DNA of 53,309 nt, taken from CAYNHF01 sp964397045 (GTDB taxonomy: Bacteria; Actinomycetota; Acidimicrobiia; Spongiisociales; UBA5794). Shown in pieces: positions 7,897-17,663 of the stretch. The stretch lies in assembly GCA_964397045.1 (NCBI GenBank), contig CAYNHF010000042.1, positions 1 to 53,309 of the forward strand, read 5' to 3'. The translations under genes and the position numbers were made by a program. Positions within the stretch are counted from its first letter, which is position 1, and each line of letters starts with the position of its first letter. The notes below the pieces were generated by a model. That model had not been told where the DNA came from, did not search any database, and saw only the letters and a list, made by a program, of their open reading frames with translations.

Positions 7897-8559
7897 TTGG
7901 ACGTGGCACGACGAAGCCTGCTCGACTTGTTCTGGCGAATGGGAGCCCGTCCGTATGACTGGATGTACCGCCGCGGTGCCCCCTGGGAATCGGGACCGCG
8001 TCCCGCGCTCGTCGAGCTGTGCACGAGCGGCCGCATCACTCCACAGGCCCTCGCCCCGGGACACGCCATCGATCTCGGGTGTGGCACCGGCGCCGACTCC
8101 ATCTTCCTGACGAAGCGGGGGTTCTCCGTCACCGGCGTCGACTTCAGCGCGGTCGCAATCGAAAAGGCAGACCTGGCGGCTGCGGCGGGAGGGCTCGAAC
8201 CGCCTCCCCGATTTGTGGTTGCCGATCTGCTCGAATTGCCGACCGCCACTGTCACCGGACCCTTCGACCTGCTGTTCGACGGCGGAACCCTGGATGACTT
8301 CCCGCCGCGGGTCCGCCGCCAGATCGCATCCGTCGTCACCGAACTCAGCAGACCGGGCTCTGTGTTCGTGATGTGGTGTTTCTATGCCGCGATGAGAGAC
8401 CTACCCCGGATGAACTTCGGTGGCGCCTCCCGCTGGGGCGCACCACCCATCGAACCGGGGGAAGAACAGGAGTTGTTCGGCGCCGACTGGAACATCGAGC
8501 GCTATCACACGGTCGACGCGGGACCGCACGACGCCTGTTTCGTCATGGTCCGGCGGTAA
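7897..8559 (+). CDS. Class I SAM-dependent methyltransferase
   Basis: 220 residues from TTG 7897; GTG 7903 is an equally good start. The SAM-binding motif I is AIDLGCGTGADSIFL (about residues 57-71), followed by the acidic loop GVDFSAVAI, the VVADLLELP strand and LLFDGGTLDDFP. The WESGPRPALVELCTSG opening resembles the thiopurine-methyltransferase-like group of small-molecule methyltransferases. The acceptor is unknown. It stands alone between the broken transporter and the groEL terminators. Confidence 0.8.
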   Translation: MDVARRSLLDLFWRMGARPYDWMYRRGAPWESGPRPALVELCTSGRITPQALAPGHAIDLGCGTGADSIFLTKRGFSVTGVDFSAVAIEKADLAAAAGGLEPPPRFVVADLLELPTATVTGPFDLLFDGGTLDDFPPRVRRQIASVVTELSRPGSVFVMWCFYAAMRDLPRMNFGGASRWGAPPIEPGEEQELFGADWNIERYHTVDAGPHDACFVMVRR

Positions 8560-8704
8560 CCGGCGGGGTCGAGCAGACGGCAGACGCCTCTCTGCACCTT
8601 CTTCGCGATCAACTCCCGGAAGGCCGCACCTCGCCGCCGGAGCGCCCGACGTGATTCTCGTGATACCCCACCCGCTGCCCGCTACGCACCCCGGACGCGA
8701 GAAA

Positions 8705-8726
8705 CCCCGGCGCAGAAGCGCCGGGG
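8705..8726 (-). terminator. Second hairpin after groEL, terminator-like
   Basis: CCCCGGCGC (8705-8713) and GCGCCGGGG (8718-8726) pair perfectly around AGAA. In the groEL direction the stem is followed by TTTCTC; in the other direction by TCTTGTC, so it could also stop transcription from the methyltransferase. Confidence 0.65.
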
Positions 8727-8773
8727 GTCTTGTCCGGTTTCGGCACCTACCGGTGACGAAACCGACTCGATGC

Positions 8774-8805
8774 GGCATGTCGGGCGCCGAGGCGCCCGAC
8801 ATGCC
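8774..8805 (-). terminator. Perfect 15-bp hairpin directly after groEL
   Basis: Arms 8774-8788 and 8791-8805 are exact reverse complements with only GA between them. The stem lies 7 bases beyond the groEL stop. The U-run after it is poor, so it may protect the 3' end of the mRNA as much as terminate. Confidence 0.7.
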
Positions 8806-8812
8806 TCCTGTG

Positions 8813-10450
<1,638 letters not shown>

Positions 10451-10468
10451 GTGTTGTTGAGACTCCTT

Positions 10469-10756
10469 CTAGGCCAGAACGGCGAGTACGTCGCGGGACG
10501 AAAGAATGAGATAGTCGACACCGTCGTCCTTGACCTCGGTGCCTCCATATTTCGAGTAGAAGACGAGGTCGCCGACGTTGACGTCGACCGGGATCCGCTC
10601 ACCGTCCTTGTACTCGCCCGGACCGACCGCAAGAACCTCACCCAGCTGGGGCTTCTCTTTGGCGGTGTCTGGAATCACGAGACCGCTGGCGGTGCGTGCT
10701 TCGTCTTCTTCCTTGGGCTTTACCACGATACGGTCGCCCAGGGGATTCAGCTTCAT
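10469..10756 (-). CDS. groES: Co-chaperonin GroES (10 kDa)
   Basis: 95 residues, the normal size. It shows LNPLGDRIVVKPKEEDEARTASGLVIPDTA (the mobile loop that docks on GroEL) and the GDLVFYSKYGGTEV roof segment. The ribosome site AGGAGG is 9 bases before the ATG. It is first gene of the heat-shock operon; its promoter must lie within or next to the nested palindromes at 10800-10858. Confidence 0.98.
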   Translation of the reverse strand: MKLNPLGDRIVVKPKEEDEARTASGLVIPDTAKEKPQLGEVLAVGPGEYKDGERIPVDVNVGDLVFYSKYGGTEVKDDGVDYLILSSRDVLAVLA

Positions 10757-10799
10757 GCCGATATTCCTCCTTCTGACAGGATTAGCAATCAGTTGCTTT

Positions 10800-10858
10800 G
10801 AGTGCCAGATACTAGCACTCCCACAAGACGACTGCTAGCAGACCCGTTGTGGGAGTGC
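10800..10858 (-). promoter_or_regulatory. Nested inverted repeats upstream of groES (CIRCE-like half-sites)
   Basis: GAGTGC at 10800-10805 pairs with GCACTC at 10815-10820 across exactly 9 bases. The latter also begins a 12-bp arm (GCACTCCCACAA, 10815-10826) that pairs perfectly with TTGTGGGAGTGC (10847-10858). A 10-bp palindrome CTGCTAGCAG (10832-10841) sits between the arms. CIRCE, the HrcA operator, is TTAGCACTC-N9-GAGTGCTAA. Here the half-sites TAGCACTC and GAGTGCC are present but with a different orientation and spacing, so it is a variant operator at most. Location directly before groES supports a heat-shock control role. Confidence 0.6.
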
Positions 10859-11075
10859 CAGGGTCGCGAAATGCCGCCCTAATCGGTTGCTCTGTCGCAC
10901 CCGGCGACGCCCTTTGCGCAGCGCATTCGTTGACCACATGCACGCTCGGGAGAGGAACAGTCTGTCGACATAGCCCGGTTCGGCGCCGGGTGCGGAGCTC
11001 AACGACTCCAGAACGTGGACCCCGGCTTCTGGGTTGCTTCGCCCATACTCGAGCACTTCCGGAGTGGGTCCGCGA
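10859..11075. other. Intergenic stretch between groES control region and M50 gene
   Basis: About 217 bases with no gene I can support. An open frame on the minus strand (10835-11089) overlaps the M50 gene end and the groES operator region and has no recognisable family. I find no tRNA arms or clear terminator. Confidence 0.4.
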
Positions 11076-12158
11076 TCAACCGAATACACCCGTCAGCTCT
11101 TCCGGTGTCACCAAGCCCACCACTCTGCCATCTGCGACCACGACCGCGCGACCGCTTTCGCCGGCGGCCCTCACCAAGAGCTCCTCGAGCCGCGCCGTGG
11201 TGGAGAGAACGTCGTTCGGTCCGATTGGTGCCATGGCGGCAGCGACCAGAGTGAACCGGTGCATCGTCGGCTCCACCAGCGCGAGCTCCCGATTCCCGAT
11301 CACACCACGCACCCTGCCACCGACCTCTACCGGGTACGTTTGGATCCGCGTGCCAAACCCGTGCTGCTCGAGCAACTCCTCGATTGTCAGGTCGCCGGAC
11401 ACCGCCACGTCGACCGATCGCATCACGTCGCCCACCGTGAGACCGGACAGCTTTGCAACCAATGCCTCGCGCTCCCGGGTCACCGCGGCAGCCCGATACA
11501 GAAACCATCCGACTGCGACCATCCACAGGCCGCCCAGATCCCCCCGCCCGAAGAGGATCGCAACGCCGCCGGTAGCCACGATCAAGCCCAGGCCCTCCCC
11601 GGAAGCAGTTGCCCACCTCGAAGCCCGGGACCGATCGTGCCAGGCTCGCCAGAGCAACGCATGCAACACCCGGCCTCCATCCAGCGGCAGGCCGGGCAGC
11701 AGGTTGAAGGCGGCCAGCGCCAGGTTCGCCATCGCGAGCACCCAGATCATCCGCTGTCCCGGAGTCGCGCTCATCGTCAGCGACACCACATACAGTACGA
11801 GCCCGATGGCAGCCGAAGCTGCCGGGCCCGCCACCGATACCGTCAGCTCTTCGGAGGGTGATCGGGGCTCCTCCTCGATCTCTGACACGCCACCGAACAC
11901 GAAGAGCCTGATGCGTCGCACCACTAGGCCGCGGCGCTTCGCCACCACACTGTGGCTCAACTCATGGGCCAGAACGCTGCCGATGAACACCACTCCGCCG
12001 AAGAGCGCGAAGAGCGCGAGACCCGAACTGCGCGCTTCCGGAAATGATCGGTTCAGGTCGAGGAAGAGCGCCCACGTCAGCAGCGCCGCCAGGAACACCA
12101 GCGATCCGTCCGCGACCACATCGATTCCCGAAATCCGGGCAATACGGACGCCGCTCAT
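11076..12158 (-). CDS. Site-2-protease-like M50 membrane metalloprotease with CBS domains
   Basis: 360 residues from ATG 12158, chosen because it overlaps the tsaD stop by 4 bp; a longer in-frame extension is inside tsaD. It is a multi-pass membrane protein with AHELSHS (zinc-binding HExxH at residues 65-69) and NLLPGLPLDGGRVL (Asp160, third metal ligand), the two hallmarks of the SREBP-type M50 family. Residues about 245-360 form a CBS-domain pair (LTVGDVMRS, VVVADGRVVGLVTPEEL), as in the Rip3/SpoIVFB-like group. It probably cleaves membrane-bound regulators or signal peptides in the lipid bilayer, with CBS binding nucleotides. It is the last gene of the alr-tsa operon, between tsaD and groES where no protease normally sits. 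Confidence 0.88.
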   Translation of the reverse strand: MSGVRIARISGIDVVADGSLVFLAALLTWALFLDLNRSFPEARSSGLALFALFGGVVFIGSVLAHELSHSVVAKRRGLVVRRIRLFVFGGVSEIEEEPRSPSEELTVSVAGPAASAAIGLVLYVVSLTMSATPGQRMIWVLAMANLALAAFNLLPGLPLDGGRVLHALLWRAWHDRSRASRWATASGEGLGLIVATGGVAILFGRGDLGGLWMVAVGWFLYRAAAVTREREALVAKLSGLTVGDVMRSVDVAVSGDLTIEELLEQHGFGTRIQTYPVEVGGRVRGVIGNRELALVEPTMHRFTLVAAAMAPIGPNDVLSTTARLEELLVRAAGESGRAVVVADGRVVGLVTPEELTGVFG

Positions 12159-13162
12159 CCCAATCGAAGTCCGGCATCGACATCCTGGAGCCACGTGTCC
12201 ACCATGTCGCGTTCCAGCCGGTATGCCCCGACCGCCCCGATCATCGCTCCGTTGTCTGTGCAAAGCGCTGGTGTCGGGAGGTAGAGATCCACTCCCCTTT
12301 CGGCTGCGGCGGCTGCGAACCGCTCCCGCAATCGCCGGTTGGCGAGCACGCCGCCTCCGCCTGCTACCACCTTGGCGCCGGTGGCATCTACCGCGTTGAA
12401 TGTCTTGTCGACGAGCACATCGACTATCGCCTCCTGGATCGAGGCTGCCACATCCGGCAGGGGCGGCACCGACCCCGCTTGCTTTGCCTTCTCCAGGGAG
12501 GTAACTACCGACGTCTTGAGGCCGGAGAAGGAGAAATCGTACGGGCGATCGCGCAGTGCGCGGGGAAACGCGATCGCAGCCGGGTCACCGTCAGTTGACT
12601 CCTCATCGATCGCCGGACCGCCCGGGTAGCCGAGACCCATGAAGCGTGCCAGCTTGTCGAACGCCTCACCTGCGGCGTCGTCGATGGTCTGGCCCAGCAC
12701 CTCGTACTCACCCCAGGCACGCATGTGGACGATCTGACTGTGGCCGCCCGATGCCAACAGTACGACGGCCGGAGGCTCATAGCCGGCATGCTCCAATCGA
12801 GGAGCGAATAGATGGCCCTCCATGTGGTCGACTCCGATGAACGGCTTGTCGAGACTCCACGCCAGAGCCTTCCCAAATGAGAAGCCAACCAGCAAGGCAC
12901 CCGAGAGTCCGGGGCCCCGCGTGGCCGCAATCGCCGCGATTTGATCGGAGTGGACCCCTGCCTGGGTGAGCGCTGCATGCACCAGAGGCCGGATTGCCTC
13001 GACGTGCGCTCGAGCTGCGACCTCGGGAACGACCCCGCCGAACCGCGCATGGACTTCGGTCTGGCTGGCGAGAACGGAAGACCGCACCGAAAACCCCTCT
13101 ACCACCGCAATGCCGGTCTCGTCACAACTCGTCTCGATCCCGAGGATCAGTGGATCAGCCAT
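12155..13162 (-). CDS. tsaD: tRNA N6-adenosine threonylcarbamoyltransferase TsaD
   Basis: 335 residues, ATG 13162 with GGAGGG upstream. It shows LILGIETSCDETGIAVVEG, the metal-binding DHMEGHLFAP (H-x3-H) and LLASGGHSQIV, then GxAxDxxG-type DDAAGEAFDKLARFMGLGYPGGP and TDNGAMIG. It transfers threonylcarbamoyl to A37 of ANN-reading tRNAs (t6A) in the cytoplasm with TsaB and TsaE, both encoded just upstream. The start overlaps rimI by 8 bp. Confidence 0.96.
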   Translation of the reverse strand: MADPLILGIETSCDETGIAVVEGFSVRSSVLASQTEVHARFGGVVPEVAARAHVEAIRPLVHAALTQAGVHSDQIAAIAATRGPGLSGALLVGFSFGKALAWSLDKPFIGVDHMEGHLFAPRLEHAGYEPPAVVLLASGGHSQIVHMRAWGEYEVLGQTIDDAAGEAFDKLARFMGLGYPGGPAIDEESTDGDPAAIAFPRALRDRPYDFSFSGLKTSVVTSLEKAKQAGSVPPLPDVAASIQEAIVDVLVDKTFNAVDATGAKVVAGGGGVLANRRLRERFAAAAAERGVDLYLPTPALCTDNGAMIGAVGAYRLERDMVDTWLQDVDAGLRLG

Positions 13163-13694
13163 CGGGGGTTCCCTCCAGATCGATGCGAATTGCATCGATC
13201 CGCTCCTGGTACTCCGGCGTCTTGATCTCAATAGCCCACATCACGAGCGCATCCTCGTTCTGGTAGTAGTTCTTCCGCAGCCCGACCGGAGCAAAGCCAA
13301 ACCGGGAGTACAGCTGCTGGGCAGCCTCGTTCGACATCCGCACCTCCAGCGTCAGGTGTTCGGCGCCGATGCCGAAAGCCTCATCGACAAGCGCCAGCAT
13401 CAGCCTGGTGCCCAGCCGGCGTCTTCGCACTCGGGGATCCACCGCGAGCGTGGTGATGTGCGCATCGCTGTCGACCACGAGCAGGCCACCGTATCCGACC
13501 AAAGCCCCGCTGCCGTCTTCGACCACCAGGTAGGAGCGGTTGCGGGCCCGCAACTCATCCTGAAACACCCGCAACGACCAGGGCTGCGGATACACGTCAG
13601 CCTCGAGACGTGCCACCGTGGAGAGGTCACCAGGCTGCATCTGACGGATCGTGAACTCCGCCGACTGCCGCATGCGATCGATCGCAGCCATCAT
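13155..13694 (-). CDS. rimI: Ribosomal protein S18 alanine N-acetyltransferase RimI
   Basis: 179 residues from ATG 13694, which overlaps the tsaB stop (ATGA); ATG 13691 is the next codon. It is a GNAT fold: FTIRQMQPGDLSTVARLEADVYPQPWS (RimI-type opening), ITTLAVDPRVRRRRLGTRLM (acetyl-CoA pyrophosphate loop R-R-x-x-G-T) and LEVRMSNEAAQQLYSRFGF, where Tyr is the usual proton donor. Its location between tsaB and tsaD is the standard actinobacterial arrangement. It acetylates the N-terminus of S18. Confidence 0.92.
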   Translation of the reverse strand: MMAAIDRMRQSAEFTIRQMQPGDLSTVARLEADVYPQPWSLRVFQDELRARNRSYLVVEDGSGALVGYGGLLVVDSDAHITTLAVDPRVRRRRLGTRLMLALVDEAFGIGAEHLTLEVRMSNEAAQQLYSRFGFAPVGLRKNYYQNEDALVMWAIEIKTPEYQERIDAIRIDLEGTPDG

Positions 13695-14407
13695 GACGCC
13701 TCCCCGGGCCACACGCCTTCTTCGCGGAACGTCGACCAGTTGATCGCGGCGTCCGGTTCTCGCAAGTACAGCGGCCGAATGTCCTCGGCTCCGGAGAATT
13801 CGTCATGTTTGCCTAGCAGCCCTGCTACTTCGAGCACCACTTCGGCGGAGGGATAGCGGGGCCGGCCGCGACGCACCCGATGCAACCCGCGGAAGAAGTC
13901 CTCGGGCAGCGCCGGAAGATCACCCACCAGCAGCGCCTCGGCGGGATCGCTCTCCAACACGGCCCGGAACTCGTCTGGATCAAGGATCTCGGCCATCCCG
14001 TCGCGCACGACGCCGCCCGGCACCGGGAGGTAGGGACACGTGGCAAGCTGTCCGCGACGCACGTCGACTACCGGGTAGATCTTCCGCCGACCGGTCGCGG
14101 CTCGCAGCGCAAGGATCGTGAGGGAACTCACCGTGATGATCGGGACTCCCACTGCAGCCGCGATCGCCTGCGCAGTTGCGATCCCGGCCCGAATCCCCGT
14201 GTAGGGTCCCGGCCCGACATCGACTGCGATGAGGTCGAGCTGATTGGGGGTCCAGCCCGCCAGGGCGAAACAGAACTCCATCGCCGGGACGAGAAACCCC
14301 ACGTGGCCGCGCGGATCGGTGCGCACCGACATCGCTTGCAGCAGCCCGTCCTCGCCGATGGCGACGGACGACGCCGGTGTTGCAGTCTCGATGGCGAGGA
14401 TCTTCAC
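13691..14407 (-). CDS. tsaB: tRNA threonylcarbamoyladenosine biosynthesis protein TsaB
   Basis: 238 residues from GTG 14407, overlapping the tsaE stop by GTGA. It opens VKILAIETATPASSVAI, the ASKHA-type nucleotide-fold start shared with TsaD, followed by LDLIAVDVGPGPYTGIRAGIATAQAIA, the signature of TsaB. It is the scaffold partner of TsaD in t6A synthesis and has lost the metal site, as normal. The end overlaps rimI. Confidence 0.94.
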   Translation of the reverse strand: MKILAIETATPASSVAIGEDGLLQAMSVRTDPRGHVGFLVPAMEFCFALAGWTPNQLDLIAVDVGPGPYTGIRAGIATAQAIAAAVGVPIITVSSLTILALRAATGRRKIYPVVDVRRGQLATCPYLPVPGGVVRDGMAEILDPDEFRAVLESDPAEALLVGDLPALPEDFFRGLHRVRRGRPRYPSAEVVLEVAGLLGKHDEFSGAEDIRPLYLREPDAAINWSTFREEGVWPGEAS

Positions 14408-14868
14408 GCTGTGAGCTCCTGGAGCGGTCGTTCGTCCCATGATCCCATCGGGACGAAGGAAATCCGCCGGGTCGACTCGTCGAGGATATCGATGCGAACC
14501 ACCAGATGATCCGGCGGGACCCGCGCCGCGATCGCGTCTCCCCACTCGATCACCAGGACTCCGTCTGATGTCTGCGCCGGCAGTTCCAGATCGTCGAATT
14601 CCGCGGAGGACCCGAGCCGGTAGACGTCTGCGTGAGTGAATGGAAGAAAGCCCCGGTAGGAGTTCACCAGCACGAACGATGGGCTCACCACGGGCCCCTC
14701 AACGCCGAGGCCCTCCGCGATACCCGCAGCAAACATGGTCTTGCCGCAGCCCAGCCTGCCGGCCAGCAACAGCACGTCGCCGGGACGCAGCAGCGCGGCC
14801 AGCCGGCGCCCCGCCGCCAGGGTGCCTTCAGGTCCTTCGGTCACCAGCGATACTGGAGAGTCGTTCAT
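14404..14868 (-). CDS. tsaE: tRNA threonylcarbamoyladenosine biosynthesis ATPase TsaE
   Basis: 154 residues from ATG 14868, overlapping the uracil-DNA glycosylase stop. It has a P-loop GRLGCGKT (residues 37-44) and the TsaE-specific VVSPSFVLVNSY, HADVYRLGSSAEFDDLEL and VLVIEWGDAIA (Walker-B-like, WGD) blocks. TsaE hydrolyses ATP to reset the TsaB-TsaD complex. Size and motifs are complete. Confidence 0.95.
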   Translation of the reverse strand: MNDSPVSLVTEGPEGTLAAGRRLAALLRPGDVLLLAGRLGCGKTMFAAGIAEGLGVEGPVVSPSFVLVNSYRGFLPFTHADVYRLGSSAEFDDLELPAQTSDGVLVIEWGDAIAARVPPDHLVVRIDILDESTRRISFVPMGSWDERPLQELTA

Positions 14869-15533
14869 TCGAAAAGATCCAATTGGTTCGGTTCTTGCTG
14901 CGGAGCTGACAACTCCTCCGCATCGGCGGGATCTGAGGCCGCCTCGGCAGGGGGTGGTGCGTCTACGAGGCGCGAGACGGTGGCGAAGTCCTCCCGCATC
15001 TGCTCCAGTACCTGGGCGCTGCCGCGAAGCGCGGCTGCCGGGTGGAAGGTGGGCACCAGGTAGCGATTCCACCACGGATAGGCGGTGCCCCGCAGGCGAG
15101 TGATCCCGGTCTCGGTCCGCAGCAGCAACTTCGCAGCGAAGTTGCCGAGCGTTACCACGACCGCAGGATCGACCAACCGCAACTGGGCGCGCAGGTAGTC
15201 CTTGCAGGCATCAATCTCATCGGGGCGTGGGTCGCGATTGCCTGGAGGGCGGCACTTGACGACATTTGCGATGTAGACGTCCTTGCGGGCCAGGCCGATC
15301 TCACCCAGCAGCCGTTCCAGAATATCGCCGCTTGGACCAACGAACGGAAGACCCTGTTCGTCCTCACGCTGACCGGGACCCTCTCCCACGAACATGACAT
15401 CCGCGTCTGCCGCTCCCGACCCGAAGACGACACTGAGGCGACCATCCGCGAGCCGGCAGTTCGTGCACCCCTCCGCTACCTCGGCCAGAGTGGAAAGCTC
15501 GAGCGCACGTTCCGACGCAGGCGCAGCGGTCAT
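14865..15533 (-). CDS. Uracil-DNA glycosylase, family 4 [4Fe-4S], with C-terminal clamp-binding motif
   Basis: 222 residues. Four cysteines in the family-4 arrangement (Cys23, Cys26, Cys94, Cys110) should hold a [4Fe-4S] cluster. The uracil-binding block GEGPGQREDEQGLPFVGPSG (about 50-69) and FHPAAALR (active-site His motif) are intact. It removes uracil from DNA in base-excision repair. A linker rich in Ala/Glu ends with QLDLFE: QLDLF is the canonical bacterial sliding-clamp (DnaN) binding pentapeptide at the extreme C-terminus. Starts and stops overlap both neighbours by 4 bp, so it is an integral member of the alr-tsa operon. Confidence 0.92.
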   Translation of the reverse strand: MTAAPASERALELSTLAEVAEGCTNCRLADGRLSVVFGSGAADADVMFVGEGPGQREDEQGLPFVGPSGDILERLLGEIGLARKDVYIANVVKCRPPGNRDPRPDEIDACKDYLRAQLRLVDPAVVVTLGNFAAKLLLRTETGITRLRGTAYPWWNRYLVPTFHPAAALRGSAQVLEQMREDFATVSRLVDAPPPAEAASDPADAEELSAPQQEPNQLDLFE

Positions 15534-16453
15534 GACTCATCACCTGCCGGTTCCAGTCCCCCGAGTGGTGTTGCAGACCGCACCGCAGACTCGATCGCGC
15601 GCCCGACGACTTCGAACGCGGCCTCGCCCATCAGGTCGAGGTCTGCCGTGACCGACCCGCTGGAAACTGCAAACACCGCGTCACCGTCGTAGCGGGTGTG
15701 TACGGGGCGAATGCATGCTCCGAGCGCGTCGTGAGCGCGAATACAGAGCCGCTGCAGGTCCACTCTGCGCAGCGCGGCGTCGGTGGCGATCGCCACCAGG
15801 GTCGTCTGCTCCATGGTGCTGCGCCGATGCATGGCCTCGAATGGTACGTGGGAACCACCCGTCAGGGGCTCGCCTTCCAGGGTGAAGATATCCCCGCCCG
15901 CGTTGAGCACCACCAGGGCCCCCACCGTGGCGGCCCCGACCTCCACCGCGGCAGAGCCGACTCCACCCTTGCGCGCCGCTTCCTCTCCCCGCCACATCCC
16001 GATGGTGGCTCCGGTACCGGCACCAACACTCCCGGTTGCCACCGGTTGCCGGGTCCGGGCTGCGTACGCCGCGGCTCCCTCCCTGGGCCCGGGCCGCGCG
16101 CTGCCGTCACCCACCATCAGGTCGAAGATGATCGCCGCTGGCACGATCGGCACCACCCACGGATCCTTGGGGTGGCCGCGCCCATCCGCCTCGAGAGCGG
16201 TCATCACGCCGTCTGCAGCAGCCAGTCCGTAGGCGCTGCCGCCGGCGAACACGAGGGCCTGGATGGTCTCCACCTTCATCCCGGGTGCCAGGAGTCCGAC
16301 CTCGCGGGTGCCGGGAGCGGCTCCCCTCAGCTCAACCGCGGTCACGTTCGGCTCCGGAAACGACATCACCGTCACCCCGGTGGCTGCCGTGGGGTCGGTC
16401 CAATGCCCGACCTCGACGCCTGTAACGCTGGTGAGCGTGCCATCCTGGATCAT
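15530..16453 (-). CDS. P1-family (DmpA/NylC-like) self-cleaving peptidase
   Basis: 307 residues from ATG 16453, overlapping the alr stop. It belongs to peptidase family S58/P1 (PF03576): GVEVGHWTDPTAATGVTV start, APGMKVETIQALVFAGGSAYGLAAADGV, GSVGAGTGATIG, and VGALVVLNAGGD. These enzymes cut themselves before a Ser/Thr that then becomes the N-terminal nucleophile. Here the best candidate is the Thr in EQTTLVAIATDA (homologous to the NTT site of NylC). Substrates range from N-terminal amino acids of peptides to amides, so the actual one is open. No signal peptide, so cytoplasmic. Confidence 0.88.
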   Translation of the reverse strand: MIQDGTLTSVTGVEVGHWTDPTAATGVTVMSFPEPNVTAVELRGAAPGTREVGLLAPGMKVETIQALVFAGGSAYGLAAADGVMTALEADGRGHPKDPWVVPIVPAAIIFDLMVGDGSARPGPREGAAAYAARTRQPVATGSVGAGTGATIGMWRGEEAARKGGVGSAAVEVGAATVGALVVLNAGGDIFTLEGEPLTGGSHVPFEAMHRRSTMEQTTLVAIATDAALRRVDLQRLCIRAHDALGACIRPVHTRYDGDAVFAVSSGSVTADLDLMGEAAFEVVGRAIESAVRSATPLGGLEPAGDES

Positions 16454-17565
16454 GCCCCGCTCCGTTTGTATCGCCGCGGCAGGCGCGGCCCGAAATCGCA
16501 GACGATCTCGTAGTTGATCGTGTCGAGGCGATCCGCCCACTCATCTGCGCTGATCGTTTGTGCGCCCTGGGTACCCAGCACCACCACCTCGTCTCCAACC
16601 TCGACCGGATCGTCCCCAACGTCGACAACCACCTGGTCCATGGTGACGGTGCCCGCGAAGGGATACCGTCTGCCGCGCACCAGCACCCCGCCACCCTCAC
16701 TGCTGAGGCGCCGGGCGACACCGTCTGCGTAGCCAATCGGAACCGTGGCAACCGTCGCGTCTTTCGGAAGCGGTCTGGCTCTGCCGTACGAAGGCCGACT
16801 GCCGGCCGCCAGCCGGCGCACCAGCGTGACCTCCGACACCACTCGCATGGCTGGTGTCAGGACAACGTGTGACGCCATTTCGGGTGTGGGCCGGAGTCCA
16901 TAGATCCCGAGCCCGACCCTGACCATGTCGAAGCGAGCCTCGGGGAATTCGAGTGCGCCCGCCGTGTTCGCGGCATGCACGATCGGAGCCCGTACCCCGT
17001 CCGGCACTTCGGCAAGGAACGTGGTGAGCCGATTGAGCTGTGACGTGGTGTACCCGGGGTCCTCGTCCGCGACCGCGAAGTGCGTCCACAGGCCCTCCAA
17101 ATCCAATGCCGGCTCCGCGGCAACCATCTCCACAATCTGGAGAGCCTCACGGTGGGCGGCGCCCACCCGATGCATGCCGCTGTCGAGCTTCACATGAACC
17201 GGATGAGGCGCGCTCCCGGCGGCTCGCACCGCAGTCGCCAGTGCGGCAGCGAACTCCTGCCGATAGGCGGTTGCCCGCAGCCGCCACGTGACGAGATCCA
17301 TCGCATCACCAGGTGCCGGCTCCGAGAGTACGAGGATCGGGGCCTCGATCCCGGCTTCGCGGAGTCGCGCGCCTTCAGAAACCAGCGCGACCGCGAGCCA
17401 GGTCGCGCCGCCGGCCAGGGCAGCCTCCGCCACGGGGACATCTCCGTGCCCATAGGCGTCTGCCTTGACGACGGCGCACATCTGAGCTGGCGCGACTTCG
17501 GCAGCAATAGCTGCAACGTTGGACGCGACGGCGTCGAGGTCGACCTCGATCCACGAGGGTCTCAC
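16450..17565 (-). CDS. alr: Alanine racemase
   Basis: 371 residues, GTG start at 17565. PLP-binding AVVKADAYGHG supplies the Schiff-base Lys34, and the opposite base is Tyr in IGYADGVARRLS; the MHRVG and WTHFAVADE blocks and the C-terminal GTVTMDQVVVDVGD segment complete the fold-III racemase. It interconverts L- and D-alanine for peptidoglycan. It is the first gene of the alr-tsa operon. The usual upstream neighbour nnr is 7.4 kb away, beyond the nos island, and the 159 bases before alr are shared with the divergent regulator. Confidence 0.96.
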   Translation of the reverse strand: MRPSWIEVDLDAVASNVAAIAAEVAPAQMCAVVKADAYGHGDVPVAEAALAGGATWLAVALVSEGARLREAGIEAPILVLSEPAPGDAMDLVTWRLRATAYRQEFAAALATAVRAAGSAPHPVHVKLDSGMHRVGAAHREALQIVEMVAAEPALDLEGLWTHFAVADEDPGYTTSQLNRLTTFLAEVPDGVRAPIVHAANTAGALEFPEARFDMVRVGLGIYGLRPTPEMASHVVLTPAMRVVSEVTLVRRLAAGSRPSYGRARPLPKDATVATVPIGYADGVARRLSSEGGGVLVRGRRYPFAGTVTMDQVVVDVGDDPVEVGDEVVVLGTQGAQTISADEWADRLDTINYEIVCDFGPRLPRRYKRSGA

Positions 17566-17663
17566 CAGGGCTGCACTGTGTGGGGCACCGGCGAATACTA
17601 GAAGCCGCGAATCTTCAGGGGACGTTCGGCCCTACTCGTCACGAGCAACATCTGGTGATATCT

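Noticed and set aside
10800..10820. Canonical CIRCE element
   Set aside because: Half-sites are in GAGTGC-N9-GCACTC order, not GCACTC-N9-GAGTGC, so it is only CIRCE-like.
10835..11089. 84-residue open frame on the minus strand before groES
   Set aside because: It overlaps the M50 gene end and the groES palindromes, has no ribosome site or known family, and its second half looks like random high-GC translation.
17635..17645. CTCGT-C-ACGAG palindrome as operator
   Set aside because: Short and odd-length; could be chance. Kept aside in favour of the TGTGA-N6-TCACA site.
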